A stretch of DNA of 64,000 nucleotides from Galeruca laticollis. Its lineage: Eukaryota > Arthropoda > Insecta > Coleoptera > Chrysomelidae. The stretch is taken from positions 136,175,423 to 136,239,422 of the forward strand of contig OY998181.1 of assembly GCA_963921935.1 (NCBI GenBank). The letters run 5' to 3'. The notes below the pieces were generated by a model, which was given only the letters and a program-made list of their open reading frames with translations, had not been told where the DNA came from and did not search any database. Shown here piece after piece: positions 23,110 to 34,689 of this stretch (position 1 is its first letter; every line of letters begins with the position of its first letter). Made by a program: the position numbers and the translations under genes.

Positions 23110-24190
23110 TGTATTATGAACCCCTAATTCTGATGATTTCTTTTACATATTACACAGACAACCCGAGAGTCACATTTATGGGTAACATGAGATGAATATA
23201 AACATCGAAAACACAATTGATTGTTTTTTACACATTCGTCTCTTTCTTTAGGACATTTGATAATGTTGGCCATCACAAACAACACAATGCAAACCATTTG
23301 TTTGATTTGGACCTCTTGTAACAATGGAATTAATACTTTTAGTAAACTTAATCTCTTTATCACGATTATGCCAATATTGCTTTTGACACTCAATTTATTT
23401 TTTGTAGTTAAAGAAGCTAACTTATCTGCACGACTCTGTTTTTCTAAAAATGAAAACAAGTGCTCATAAGTAGGTACGCCACTGTCCCCACATGATCTCT
23501 CAAATAGATGTTTAGTTTCACTGTCGAGCTTTTCCAATAACAAATTAAACTTTGTGAAATCCCAAAGATCACTATTATATTAATCAAGAGCTGCTAGATT
23601 TTCAGAAAAGATGTCCAATACTTTAGACAGATTAAACTCACCACTCTCATACCTCGGAGCATGTGCCATGTTCTGCCAATAATATGTCATTAAAACCCAT
23701 TTTGATATTTTTTCACTGATTTATCATATGCTACTACATAATTTTTCCTTGTCAAAAGTAAATTTTTCACGACGCTTTTAGCCTCACCTGTTAATGACGA
23801 TATTAAAAATTGAAATTTCTCTATTTCTGAAAAATCACTATTTGACTGTACTAAAGACTTATATTACCACTAAATTTCGGAATTTCTATTATACTTAATT
23901 CTATATTCCTTTTTGTTGATATTTTATTCTCTTCACGACTCAAATTATGCTCGATGTGCCCCACTGAATGGGTTGAACACGCAGAACATTTGACACTTCT
24001 TTGTTCCCCTTTTTCAAGCTTTAAGCTAATTTCCTTTTTTACTAAATCCGATATAAAACTGGAATTTAATAATGCATATCATCAAAATCACCAGTCCTTT
24101 GCCGTTAATTCATTTTTCATAAATCCCACAATTTCCATATCTAAGGAATCAAAATTATTCACTAAATGAGCTAAGCTCTCAAAACGCGCC
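23110..24190 (-). pseudogene. BEL/Pao retrotransposon gag remnant
   Basis: Minus-strand pieces: IIEIPKFSGN near 23890 (start of the DUF1759 gag domain); a DLWDFTKFNLLLEKLDSETK block near 23540; the SGVPTYEHLFSFLEKQSRAD helix; and a zinc knuckle (CFRCLYSSHVTHKC) near 23180, followed by CVICKRNHQN. Multiple stops and indels interrupt the frame, and neither protease nor reverse transcriptase follows. It is the 5' coding part of an old element without visible LTRs. Confidence 0.75.
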
Positions 24191-24411
24191 CTAACCTCTT
24201 TAACTAAAGGATTATTCACGTGGGCCGTGTTCGTGCTGCGTCGTTGTCAGCGTGCGCCGACCGGGTCAGCAATTCATGCTACACCGGGCTGTTATTTGAG
24301 TACAGAGTACGTGTCGGTAACGAATTTTATCAAGCGTCCATCTTTTTTTAAAAGAAGGTATATTTTTCGCCGTTTTTCACTTGCGTGATATAGTACGACT
24401 TGTGTTTTGAA

Positions 24412-24548
24412 ATGCAATTTTCGCAATTTCAATTGGCTGCTATCGCAATTGCCATTGATAACGATGTCTTGGAATCACAAATTACAACTTCAAAAAGAAA
24501 ATGGGGTGTGCATCCAGCCTGTAGAAAACGAGAATTGGAAGGAGAGTT
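24412..24548 (+). pseudogene. Harbinger N-terminal exon fragment (H3)
   Basis: The open frame from ATG 24412 ends in KRKWGVHPACRKRELEGEF, which matches the RRxWWVHPxNRxRxxxGEF block at the start of Harbinger transposases. Similarity stops at about 24548, where the long inverted repeat of the next element begins. A GC-rich leader (24218-24350) precedes it and could be that Harbinger's own end. Confidence 0.55.
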
Positions 24549-24839
24549 TGTGGACGGAAACTCGAAGCTTTCATTTTCTCTCTTCTTTCAAATAGATCAC
24601 CCTGTATTTTTTAGCGCAAATAGAATCTTCGGTCACGTAACTTTAATTTTTGTTGAGTATTCCCTATACACAAAGATTATAAAACCAGAGTTATTTTGTA
24701 ATATCGATTCTAAACTATAATAAAATATTATGTGGAAGCAATAAACGTTGAATGTAACAAAAAATCCTAAATAATAATAAATTTCAATAAACTATCCATT
24801 CTTAACACAAAAGTCATCAAAAGTCTAATCCCAACCGTA

Positions 24840-25729
24840 ATATTAAACTAAAAGTTCAAAGTGTTCACCGTTAACATCAATGCAATGCAGCAGTTCAAAT
24901 GATTGACTAACATTTCTCAGCATAAAAACGTTACCAGATCGAAATGGCGCTCTGATTATCTCTTTCATGTCCTCTCTAGTAGCCTGGGAGTTTTATAAAC
25001 CTCATTTTTTATAAAACCTCAAAAAATAAAAACACATTTGTTAAATCGGGAGACCTAGTTGGCCAATCAGTTGGGCCCCCTCTTCCGATCCATCTGTTTT
25101 GGAATTCGCTATTGAGATGATATAGGCGCAGTATTATGGACAGGCGCACCATCATGCAAATACCACATTTGTTGCCGAATAGTGAGTGGATGGATCTTCT
25201 TCTAATAAAACTGGCAGGTTATTCTGATGAAAATTTAAATAAACCGCACCAGTTACTCTTTCATCAACGAAGTATGGTCCTATCACATGATCACCTAAAA
25301 TTCCACTCCAACATTTAATGACCACCTCCATTAATTGGTGTTACGGGTTGAGACGACATTTGGATTAGAAGTTGCATAATAATAAACATTATGTTGGATA
25401 TAATAGGGATGCATTTTATGTTTTTTAAGGATTCTTTGAACTGTGCCATGACTTATATCTTTCTGTTGTGAAATATTTATCACACTTGTATGCGGATTCT
25501 ATTGGCGTTACTTTCATTTCATTTTCCTCAGTTAATGCTGTTTTTTCTACGTCTTTTTTTTGTATTTTACTTCGCCAGTGCGATTAGTGCGATCCATTAG
25601 TTTTTCAAATGCTTTTTTGTTGGGTGCCTTCCGGTCTGGAAATCTTTGACCATAACAATTTTTGTTACATTTACGCAATGCCCAAATCACATCCACCATT
25701 TCTTGAGTAGAAAAATGTACACTATTCAT
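24840..25729 (-). pseudogene. Mariner-like transposase remnant (DUF4817 type)
   Basis: The ATG at 25729 opens the frame HFSTQEMVDVIWALRKCNKN ... YGQRFPDRKAPNKKAFEKLM, the typical N-terminus of the family, lacking a few residues after CNKNC. Further along the minus strand come FDERVTGAVYLNF, NLPVLLEEDP, RWIGRGGPTDWPTRSPDLTN and, at the end, SQSFELLHCIDVNGEHFE. Internal stops, and loss of the FFLWG part after SPDLT, show it is inactive. Everything lies between the long inverted repeats. Confidence 0.75.
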
Positions 25730-25866
25730 CTTCTATAATTAAAAGAATATCATCCATGACACAAATGTGTCTGACAGTAATACTGGTGAATAAAACTCAA
25801 AGTCAGTGTCACAGTAAATGCTGTGACACTGACTTTGAGTTTTATTCACCAGTATCTTCTATAATT
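25728..25866. repeat. Perfect 34-bp palindrome in a duplicated-target insertion
   Basis: TACTGGTGAATAAAACTCAA at 25781 starts a 34-bp arm whose exact reverse complement is at 25821-25854, with a 6-bp spacer. The sequence ATCTTCTATAATT is present at 25728-25740 and again at 25854-25866. Between the copies lie a 40-bp tail (25741-25780) and the palindrome, which abuts the right copy. This is the structure of an insertion with a 12-13-bp target duplication. It lies just upstream of the transposase ATG. Confidence 0.85.
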
Positions 25867-26319
25867 GTTAGAGAAAACTATAAAATGCAGGCGACACTTA
25901 TTTACTGGTATTTTTGAGAAATGAAATATAACGACTGACGTTTAGTCAAATTTTGTCAACGCTTACTGAGAAAATGTAATGATTTACAGCATTGCATTGA
26001 TGTTAACGGTGAACATTTGGTTTAATATTATAGTTAGGATTATAATTTTGGTTAGGTTAGGTTTGTTTGGTTTAGAATAAATAATTTATTAAGATTTATT
26101 ATTATTTAGGATTTTTTGTTACATTCAACGTTTATTGCTTTCACATACTAGATTAATAATAGATATTACAAAATAACTCTATTTTTTGTAAACTTTGGGA
26201 ATAGGGAATCCTTAACAAAAATTAAAATTATATGTCGAAGATTCTATTTGCGCTAAAGAATATAGAGGGTGTTTGAAAGAAGAGAGAAAACGAAAGGTTC
26301 GAATTTCCGTCCACCCTGT

Positions 26320-27365
26320 ATACAAAAGGGAAAATAATTAGAATTTAATAGAATGCGAAGATACTGCATCATCATATTACGAAACTCTGTTGGAAAAATT
26401 TTTTTTTTTCGACGTATAATAAGCTACGATTTTCACATAAACGTGTCCATACCTTTTGAAGGAAAAAGCTTCAAAAAATGTGGGCAATCCGAATTCGGTA
26501 TAATACACAGGGGTTCTCATTTAAAAAAAACGTATGTTTGGTTTTTAACGGTGTTATGCAACATTCTGTATAGTTCGTGGTAATTTCAAAAAATATGCTC
26601 CTTAAAGACGTCTACTATTTTTGTTGATAACATTTTTTGATATCTCTTGAAATAACCCACATATTGAAGTTTGTCGTAAGATTGGTACACCCTGTATATT
26701 TTCATATTTTAAAGCATCTGGGGATATAATATTAGACATTCGAGGTTGTTCTATCTCCCAAAACTTTCTTAGTGTAAAATCGATTTGAGATTCTAAAGAA
26801 GCACGACAACTAAGCAATAATGTATTTGGAGAAACACATGTTGTTTTACTCTGTAAAATCTATAGATGTGCCGTGATTTCACAGGAACTGGTTCTATCAC
26901 TGCTTCTTGCTTGTCACTGTAATATTAAGTTCCTGGCCTTATTAAAAAGCAGTGATTTTATGGAATGGGGTTTAAATAAAGACGTAGGCACTGTTGAGAA
27001 TAAAATTTGCTACCAGGGAAATGGCGCTTATAAAAATTATGTAACCTAATTTTATTTTTGGGAACAGGAACATAAAATTATTAACATTCATTTTATCAGA
27101 TAGAATACAAGTTTTAATTTGAATAAACAGAAACACATATTGAAACAGTAACAATATAATCATATCTTAAAAAACAGAAACTATGTATCTAGGTATTTTG
27201 AATCTAAATAAAAAATCAAATACAAAAATCAAATATGAAAAATAAACATAAACAACAGAAGCTTACATATTCCTAAACTAAATTAAAAAATGTAATGAAA
27301 AACAAAGAAGAAATGGTTTTACATTCGGTAAAAAACGGAACACGCTTATTACAAACTAACATTTA
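26320..27365. other. AT-rich stretch without recognised genes
   Basis: CACCCTGTATA occurs at 26311-26321 and again near 26690 in the same orientation. It is a common terminal motif of insect mariner-like elements, so the interval may be a worn non-autonomous copy. Nothing else was recognised. Confidence 0.35.
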
Positions 27366-27369
27366 AAAA

Positions 27370-28960
27370 TAGCAGTGTTTTCACTGTTTCAGCGCTGATA
27401 ATACACGTTCACGAGGTACATATGTTGCAGCCGTACCTAATTTTTCAACAGCAACTTTAGATAGGTATGGATAGTTATAGGCTTGTTCACGCCACCAAGC
27501 CCAGCGGATCTTTGTCTCTTTCTAGAAGTCCATCTTCTAGAAAACGCTGTACTTTAACGATGGCTCTAGATGAAGCGGTACGAGTTGGTTGAAGGGTAGA
27601 TGATGTTTTATCGAAGTAACTCCAAACAGATGAAATCTTTTTGCCTGCCTGCTCCTGCTCACTATTTGAGATTTCCATATTCCTGTGAGCCTGTGTATAT
27701 TGAGTAAAATTTGTTAGTTCTGGCTGAATTTTATTGGCAACTAGATTTATAACAAGCTTCTTGGTATAGTCTGCTACAGACTTATTACAAAAACCAATAT
27801 TTTTAAACCTAGGGTCCAAAAACGTTGCAATGGTTAATGTCCTACTACTTTCTACAGCTCCAAGCCGTTGTTCTATATTGTTCAACGTTCTGGATACCAT
27901 AGTGAAGGCTAATGCACATAATGTTTCTTTTTTTAACTCAATAAGCATATTTTCAAGCCCCTTGGTTATGATTATAATAGACGACAATGTAAGGTAATTA
28001 TCACCACTAACAATTTTGGTAACAGCTCTCAGAGGTTCTAACACTTGTTTTATATCTTTCAATAGCTGCCACTCTTCAACCACTATAGCTGGTAAATTGT
28101 CTTTATTTAATAATGCCAGAGTGGTTCTTACAGCTTCTTCTAAATCCTCTCTACCATATAAAACATAGAATAGCATCTTGAAGCAGCTTTTTGGGATATT
28201 TTCCGGACTGTTTTTATATATCTAACAGTTTTGTGGTTGCAGTCGTACTCCTTTTGAAATGGGCGACTACTTTTCTAATTTTTTTATGAGGTCTTCGACA
28301 ACAGTAATGACATCATATGTAATTAAGTTTATTGTGTGGGCAGTGGACATAGCATCCAAAATGTTTCCACTGCAGATCTTTAATTGCTTTTGTTATGTTA
28401 GCAGCAATATCTGTAACTGCCAACAAAATTTTATTTTCTACCCCCCATGTCATCACGATTTTTTTTAAGTTCACTTGCCAAATTTTCACTTGTATGTGAT
28501 TAGGGAAAGCAGGAACAATCTAACAACAATGATTTTAACTGAAAGTTTTCGTCAATAAAATGTATAGTAACTGCCATAAAACTGTCTGTATTTATAGAAG
28601 TCCAACAACCGGTGGTTAACGTAACCGATTTCACATTATTTACAACACTCTGTGTATGGGCGAGAGTTTCCTCATATACTGCAGGTAACAAAGTATTACT
28701 TATTGTTTTTCTACTTGGTCATTGATAGCCGGGATTTAAAGTACTTACGAAATTTCGGAATCCTTTATCCTCAACTATGCTAAACGGTTGATAATCCTTA
28801 TTAATAAGATTTACTAAACATCTATCAATTTTGTTGCAACATGAGCTAAACTTTTTGACTTATATTCGTCGTTTGTTTAATTCTTTTACTTGAAGGTGTC
28901 TCCACTTTTAAAAAATCTTCATTCTTCTTGGCAGTCTCCATTTTACTTGTAGATGTTATA
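27370..28960 (-). pseudogene. hAT transposase pseudogene (ZBED1-like)
   Basis: Minus-strand pieces in order: a KLIDVYLVNLINKDYQPFSI block near 28810; TTGCWTSINTDSFMAVTIHF near 28600; LLAVTDIAANITKAIKDL near 28410; a 229-codon open frame at 28176-27487 (EEWQLLKDIKQVLEPLRAVT, ATFLDPRFKN); and, after a one-base shift, WWREQAYNYPYLSKVAVEKL with ATYVPRERVLSALKQ. This is the usual hAT order ending in the dimerisation domain. At least three frame breaks are visible. I did not find matching TIRs. Confidence 0.8.
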
Positions 28961-28964
28961 CTTT

Positions 28965-29670
28965 TTGTATTTTTTGGTATATTTTTATTTTAGAATCTTA
29001 TTAAAGGGTGCTTTTGCAACCATTTTTTATTATATATTTTATTGATATTGTGTAGCAACTCTAATGTTTGTTACATAAGTGCGAACGGCAGCTTTTGGTC
29101 GGAGAGCATAAGCCGTGGGAGCTGTTGCTTGCCTGAGAATGTCGGTACTTGAAAATATGTGCTTGGAGAATAGTCTACCCGCGGGCGCCACTTTATATAT
29201 TCCAATAGTTATACATCTCACCAAAATAAAGAAACGTGAAGATAAGGTAACTTAGAAATTTACTAAAAGATTATGAAAATATTAAACGTGTGGACCATAA
29301 GAATAAACACTAATTGGTTGTTTGCTACTAGATTTATTAAACAACATAATAAAATATATACTAGTTGGTAGCGTACCCAACAAGCAGTATATAAAGGGTA
29401 CACTTTAACAATTATGTTATACTATTGACAACCCCATTCAACATGTAATATGTTGATAATATAGAAGTTTAACAAAAATAGGGTACTCCCCACTAAAATT
29501 TTCTACTTGAATATTTGCAATTAGGTAAAGTTGAATACGACATATTCAAATGTAGTTTCCACAAATTATAGCTATAATGTGTTTCTGTCTACTACTTCTA
29601 GAATTTGATATTCCAAAATTAAATTTAGGTTTAACAATGTTTCCAAATTATTAAACTATTTTTTTCAACT
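28965..29670. other. No recognised gene
   Basis: A 61-codon frame on the minus strand at 29039-29224 (ILRQATAPTAYALRPKA) sits in a slightly GC-richer patch, but has no recognisable domain. The rest is AT-rich. Confidence 0.3.
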
Positions 29671-29674
29671 TATA

Positions 29675-29935
29675 CATTGGTGCATTGCTTTGCAATAGCA
29701 CAAGGAAATACAAATATATTTTAGTTGAAAATAACTGCAATGTGATATATGTACAGAAATGTTACACAAAAACTGAAATCTTATCCTAATGGTTGAAAGT
29801 TATCTTTCAAACCTGTCTATGCATCGATTTGCAATAGTGCAAGGAATTATACTTTAATTTAAGTTGAAAATGACTGCAATGTGATATATGTATAGAAATG
29901 TTACACAAAAAACTAAAACCTGATATCCTATGAAC
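29675..29935. repeat. Two-copy tandem duplication, ~138-bp unit
   Basis: GCAATAGCACAAGGAA near 29693 and GCAATAGTGCAAGGAA near 29831 start two similar units. Both contain ACTGCAATGTGATATATGTA and AGAAATGTTACACAAAAA at the same offset. Divergence of several percent suggests an old duplication. Confidence 0.7.
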
Positions 29936-29939
29936 ATCT

Positions 29940-30690
29940 GGCAGTGGTGGGTGTGAGTAAACGGACACACATGGTCCTAACAGCTTTGTGGGGCTTGCCT
30001 ATCAGTTTGGTTGGGGTTATTCCTTTATACTACTCCTGGAGGGTTAATGTCCTGCTGGGCAGGGTTCTCTTTCTTGTCCTCCCGTCCACGATCTGGATTC
30101 ACGAAACTCGCTATCCTAATTAGTACCGCCGCAATGGCGGTTGTCCAAAATGGCCTCTCCTCAAAAAAAAACTGACCAGGTCAACGGGCCAATATTTGCC
30201 GTGGAGGTGATCCCTATTAAAAAGTTCTCTTGTCATACAGAAACAAATTATTCTTAGCCTAACTTACCCTGTCGACACGAAGGGGACACCAAAAATATTA
30301 GGGCGACTAAGCCTAACAACGAAAACCAAACAAGCCGTCTTTTCTCCATCGTTGGATTTTTATAAAGAACCTTTTCAAGAAAAAACCAAAGCCAACCAGT
30401 TTAATGTCATTTCAACAAAAACTGTCAACTCGGAAAGAACATAGACAACCGATCTCAAATTCTATGACTCGGCCTGTAACCGATTGGCATTCCAGCTACC
30501 GCACCATAGAAATAATTCAACTGGTGGAGAAAACCCCACTCGACTCGCCGTCGCTACGTTCGTCATTAGTACTGACCTTCTAATTACTTGTATGTATTGC
30601 ATCATTGCTACGGGCAAGTCTCATGCGATACAATAAAACGCTCTGGTGGATGCATTAAGCTTGCAAGCCAATACACAAAAAAAGAAGAAG
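29940..30690 (+). mobile_element. LINE/SINE-like block with GAA-rich tail, no ORF
   Basis: A compact block of higher GC starts near CTGGCAGTGGTGGGTGTGAG. It ends with CTCTGGTGGATGCATTAAGC, then CAATACACAAAAAAAGAAGAAGAA. The sharp GC boundary and the GAA-type simple tail are features of non-LTR retrotransposon 3' ends. It carries no reverse transcriptase, so it would be a SINE-like or internally deleted copy made of end sequences only. I found no target duplication. Confidence 0.4.
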
Positions 30691-30699
30691 AATTTACTT

Positions 30700-31790
30700 G
30701 TGTCTCCCATCACTAACATTTGCTGATATTTTAATAACAACTAGTTAATTACAATTATTTAATATGTACAAAGGAAAATCGAAAGAGGTAAGCACATATT
30801 TTATTCGTACTACTCATGACTAATACTTATTTTTTTTTAATTTCAGGTTCTTGAAATTAAAACAGATCTGAAAAGATTATGTTATTTTAATAATCCTTTT
30901 GAAATGCACGAAGATATGGAAGATAAAAGTTTTGGACCTAATTACTAGTTATATGTTGTTGTAAATACCTCCAACTTTATATAATAAAACATAGAAGTGT
31001 ATCCTTAGTTAACTCGTTCTTTATTTAGGTGTCTAAAATGGGTACGTTATATTTAAAATGCTACACTTTCTTTCTAAATGTTTTTTTTAATTTGAAGATG
31101 AACTCTTATAACTGATTACGGTACTGCATAAATTACAAGAGAGTACAGATGTAAATACTTCTTTTCATAATTATGAGTGACTATAAAAGGTTTTCAAACA
31201 GTAGTAATTTAATTTGCCGTGCTACTTCTAAACCAATACAACACAATAAACAACAAAATAAATTTAATTTAACTTTTAAGTTGTGGGAATCACATAAAAT
31301 CTACACAGAAGCACATACTATAAATACCGGTTTCAAGTTGCTAATCAATGACGCTACGCCGCTCCGTTGCCATAGTTACCAGCCAACCAACTCATAACAA
31401 TCTATTTATTTCTATACCATAAAGAACGTTTTATTTCAAACCGCTTCAGCTTTTGTAACATCAACTGTGTGTACAAACAGAAATGGGTAACTTGATATTG
31501 GTATGTGTTCATTGTGTTGACGTTCTTGTTCCTAATGTAATGTATGCTGAAACAGTTTCGAAAAAAAAACGATTTTTTGTCACGGCTTTTTTGTTGGAAC
31601 GGGAACGTTTGTCACGACTTCTTGAAAATCACCCATTTAACCCATCTCTAGTAAAATCCACCCAAAAACGATTTCAAGAGCAACGAGTTGACCATCTTGG
31701 CCGAAAATCCGAGAAGAACCTAATAGAACTGGTACAATTTCTACTCCAATCAGAATGTTCATAGGACCAGTAATGTGGCATTGTTTATAT
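30700..31790. other. No firmly recognised gene
   Basis: A tiny two-exon frame can be drawn at 30764-30948 (donor GAG|GTAAGC, acceptor TTTCAG, 41 residues) with an AATAAAA signal near 30984. A 93-codon frame lies at 31483-31764 (+). Neither has a domain that I know, and both may be chance frames. Confidence 0.25.
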
Positions 31791-31794
31791 GCAA

Positions 31795-33787
31795 GGGGTA
31801 GATTTTTAATATGTGATCAACCTTGTATACTAATAGTTACTTTTGGCTGATCGGAACCAACCTTTGGCAAAACAATCGCTTCAAAAGTGAAGGTAGGCTC
31901 AGGTTTATCACAAGGCTTGATCAGGCATTGAGTGTTACCTTTATTTGAACTGGAAGTTATATCGTTAATACACTCAATAAGTGTCGAAATGGGGTGACGT
32001 CATAAACCTAAACGATTGACACATTTTTCAGAAATCAAGTTAGCCATACTAGCAGTATCTAATAAAATTCTAACCTTTCGAAAGACTCCCCAGGCATCTT
32101 TGATTTGTACTACGGCTGTTGACATCATAGCCGTAGAGTTGCTGTAACTATTTCTGCAAGCAAAACAATGGAGCGTATTAGAAGACTCAGACACATTTGG
32201 TTGAGGAGGTAAAGTTTCAATCGCTGAGGACTGCACATTAGTATTCAGATTATCTGGACTTGAACTAGAAGAGCTTGAACTTGAAGAAGCTGTATCTAAG
32301 TTTATTTTAAGATGAAGTATGCTATGATGTGGCAATCCACATATTTTATACCTTGAAGAAGAAGGGCATTGTCGCGCCGAATGATTAGGACATAGGCAGT
32401 TGCGACATCTTACGCTGTTGTACGACTGCCATTCTACCATTAGGATTTCTTTCTAAAAAATGCATACACCGATATAGTCCATGGGCAGATGCACAAATGA
32501 CACATCTATTATTGGTTTGTTGGTAATCAACACTATTATCATACGATGAAATAAAACAATATAGTTTGTTTAAATCTTCATATATTTGAACTAATGTTCA
32601 ATTTAAACTTGTTGACGCGTTTCACTAACACACTAGCTTTGTCAAAACGAATGACAAAGCTACTGTGTTAGTGAAACGCGTCAACAAATTTAAATTGAAC
32701 ATTAGTTCAAATATATGAAGATTTAAACAAACTATATTGTTTTATTTCATCGGTCAGTATGGATCTTCATCAAGTAAAAGCCTCATCTATTCAACTATTA
32801 TCATATGCCGAAGGCAAACTAGATGATTTAGAAGGCTATTGAAAGTTAAAAATTTTGAATTTTGAAGGTTGAGAGTTTTGATTTGAATATGTATGTTTTT
32901 CTTTACTCAAAGATGAAGGACTCATCTTTTGGATCGATTCAAGCGCCTTACAATGCTGTTCCAAAAATGTAACTAATTGTGTATATGTATGCATATCAAT
33001 GTTGCTATGTTCAATTTCGAAATTGGTTCTAGTTTTTGAATTTAATTTTTGTAACAAAATACTGAAAATAATGAAATCCCAAGAATCCGTATTCAATTTA
33101 AGAGCTTTTAATGCTGTAAGATTTTCTGTAAAAATGTTTAATAAATATCTAAGTTCTTTTGTAGTTGCCTTTTGTAAACATTGAAAACTATAAATTTAAT
33201 TAAAATAGGTTGTAGCCAAAAATCTAATGTTTTGATATCTTTTAATTAGAGTATCAAATGCAATGATATAATTATTACATGTCATTAGAATGGATGCAAT
33301 AAAATTAAATGGGTTAGCAAATAATGATGTTCTTCTATGTTAGATAAACTTGTGTTTTTATAATACTTCTATAAAGATCATAAAATTCAGGCCATACCTT
33401 GATATTACCTTCAAATAAAGGATAATTTATTTTCGGTAATCGAATATTTTTATTTTGATTCGAAGAATCGACAACACTAGAAATCACTGATGAATAATTT
33501 AATTCTGAAACCTTTGACTTAATCGCATAAAAATACTTATTTGCTTTAGCTCTAACTTGATCAATAATTTGGAACTCTGCATCAGTAAAAAAATGATTGC
33601 GGTATGATTTTCTTGGAATTCTTCGTAATTTTATCCACAAACTGAGACCTCACTAAAAAAATTTGTTTATAAGATCATTTGTATCATTCGAACCATAACA
33701 ATATATTTCCTCCAATCGCGTCAGCGACAGTTTGCGAAGCCTATCCAGTTTGGCTATTTTATTGTAAACGTCCGCAGGCGGAGGCAT
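31795..33787 (-). pseudogene. BEL/Pao gag-protease remnant
   Basis: The frame starts at ATG 33787 (MPPPADVYNKIAKLDRLRKL) and continues, with shifts, through RLPKINYPLFEGNIKVWPEF (DUF1759), a DFIIFSILLQKLNSKTRTNF block and the QLVTFLEQHCKALESIQK helix. A first knuckle (CVICASAHGLYRC) near 32480 and CRNCLCPNHSARQC near 32400 follow, then a Ser-rich spacer and the protease block VRILLDTASMANLISEKC (DUF1758-type; the usual DSGS reads DTAS). The frame ends near 31795 with no reverse transcriptase. A 250-bp insertion at 32544-32793 splits the gag region. Several stops and shifts show it is inactive. Confidence 0.8.
32532..32805. repeat. 209-bp near-perfect palindrome with 12-bp flanking duplication
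   Basis: The 100-bp arm at 32544-32643 is the reverse complement of 32653-32752 at 98 of 100 positions, around a 9-bp spacer. ACTATTATCATA is present at 32532-32543, directly abutting the palindrome, and at 32794-32805, 41 bp beyond it. So 250 bp were inserted into the gag gene. Each arm contains GTTAGTGAAACGCGTC, which resembles the 3' half of hammerhead ribozymes found in Penelope-like elements. Confidence 0.85.
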
Positions 33788-33789
33788 TT

Positions 33790-34685
33790 ATAAATAATTT
33801 TAAAATGTTAAATTTTAATCTGTAAAATATCTGCATTTAAACTGTTCTGTGAGAACGTCTTTTAATATTATATCTCAGGACAATGCTGAAATAGAATTTT
33901 CAAAGTAACTATCAAAATTAAAATTACCAAAAGCTGTATTTTGGCTTGCAAATAAATGTAAACAAACATCGATGGGAGATTTGTGGCGGCGATTGTACTG
34001 ATTCACCGTTTAGTCGAGAAAGATGCGCTTCTAACAAGCTTATTTGTGGTAAAATGGAATTTATATACTTTTAAAAATTCAAAATTTACCAGTATAAAAT
34101 AACCTTTTAGCAGCGAGAGGAATAAAGGTTGTTTTGCATGTCTTTTGAAAGCGGTTTAGTAAAAAAAAATGTGACAATGTAATTAGCTTTAATGATGTTT
34201 TGAACCCAACAAAACTATTGAAATGTTAAACTTCAACAAAATATACTGACTTGATAATTTTTTGTAGCAAAATGAAAATGATTTAAGTATTGAAAATAAT
34301 GAAAAGACAAGTCCCATCCACAGGGGAGGGAACCTCACTGTTCTATACTAGTTCGAATGAACAAAATGTTTCGTATGAAACACCAGAGTTTCCGGCAAAC
34401 GTATACTATGGACTGTACTTATAAAAAAAGGGAACTGAATGACAGATGTATAGTCAAATAAAAGTACTCTCCTGGTATTGGGCTGAAAAGGCGCTCTTTT
34501 GCTGTTTGCTTCTAGATAAATAATTCAGAGCGCGAAAATCCCGTAAATGTTTTTGATTAAAAACAATAGATCGTAGACCGTAATTTAATTTTAATGCAAT
34601 GCAATAAAATTAAAAATGATTATCGAGTATTCACAACAGTGAATATGGCAACGCTAGTACGAATTCCTCAATTAACACGCTCCTC
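33790..34685. other. Upstream of BEL gag, nothing firmly recognised
   Basis: This should hold the leader and LTR of the BEL element, if they survive. I could not match any LTR pair. The DNA is AT-rich with no coding similarity. Confidence 0.3.
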
Positions 34686-34689
34686 CCGA

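Larger units (their letters stand above)
24551..26313 (-). mobile_element. Mariner-like element with ~330-bp inverted repeats
   Basis: The left arm (24551 to about 24890) matches the reverse complement of about 25985-26313. Shared stretches include GCGCAAATAGAATCTTCG, AACGTTGAATGTAACAAAAA and TTCACCGTTAACATCAATGC. The outer tip at the right reads TACAGGGTGGACGGAAA when read inward; the left tip is slightly shortened. The inner part of each arm includes the 3' end of the transposase frame, so that piece exists twice in opposite orientation. Confidence 0.7.

Noticed and set aside
24218..24350. GC-rich patch that might be a tRNA or structured RNA gene
   Set aside because: I could not fold a cloverleaf with the invariant tRNA bases. 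A Harbinger leader or end is more likely.
29039..29224. 61-codon minus-strand frame in a GC-richer patch
   Set aside because: No domain, no splice support and no clear start context.
30764..30948. Tiny two-exon frame encoding 41 residues
   Set aside because: Splice sites are acceptable, but the product is too short and unrecognised to support a gene call.
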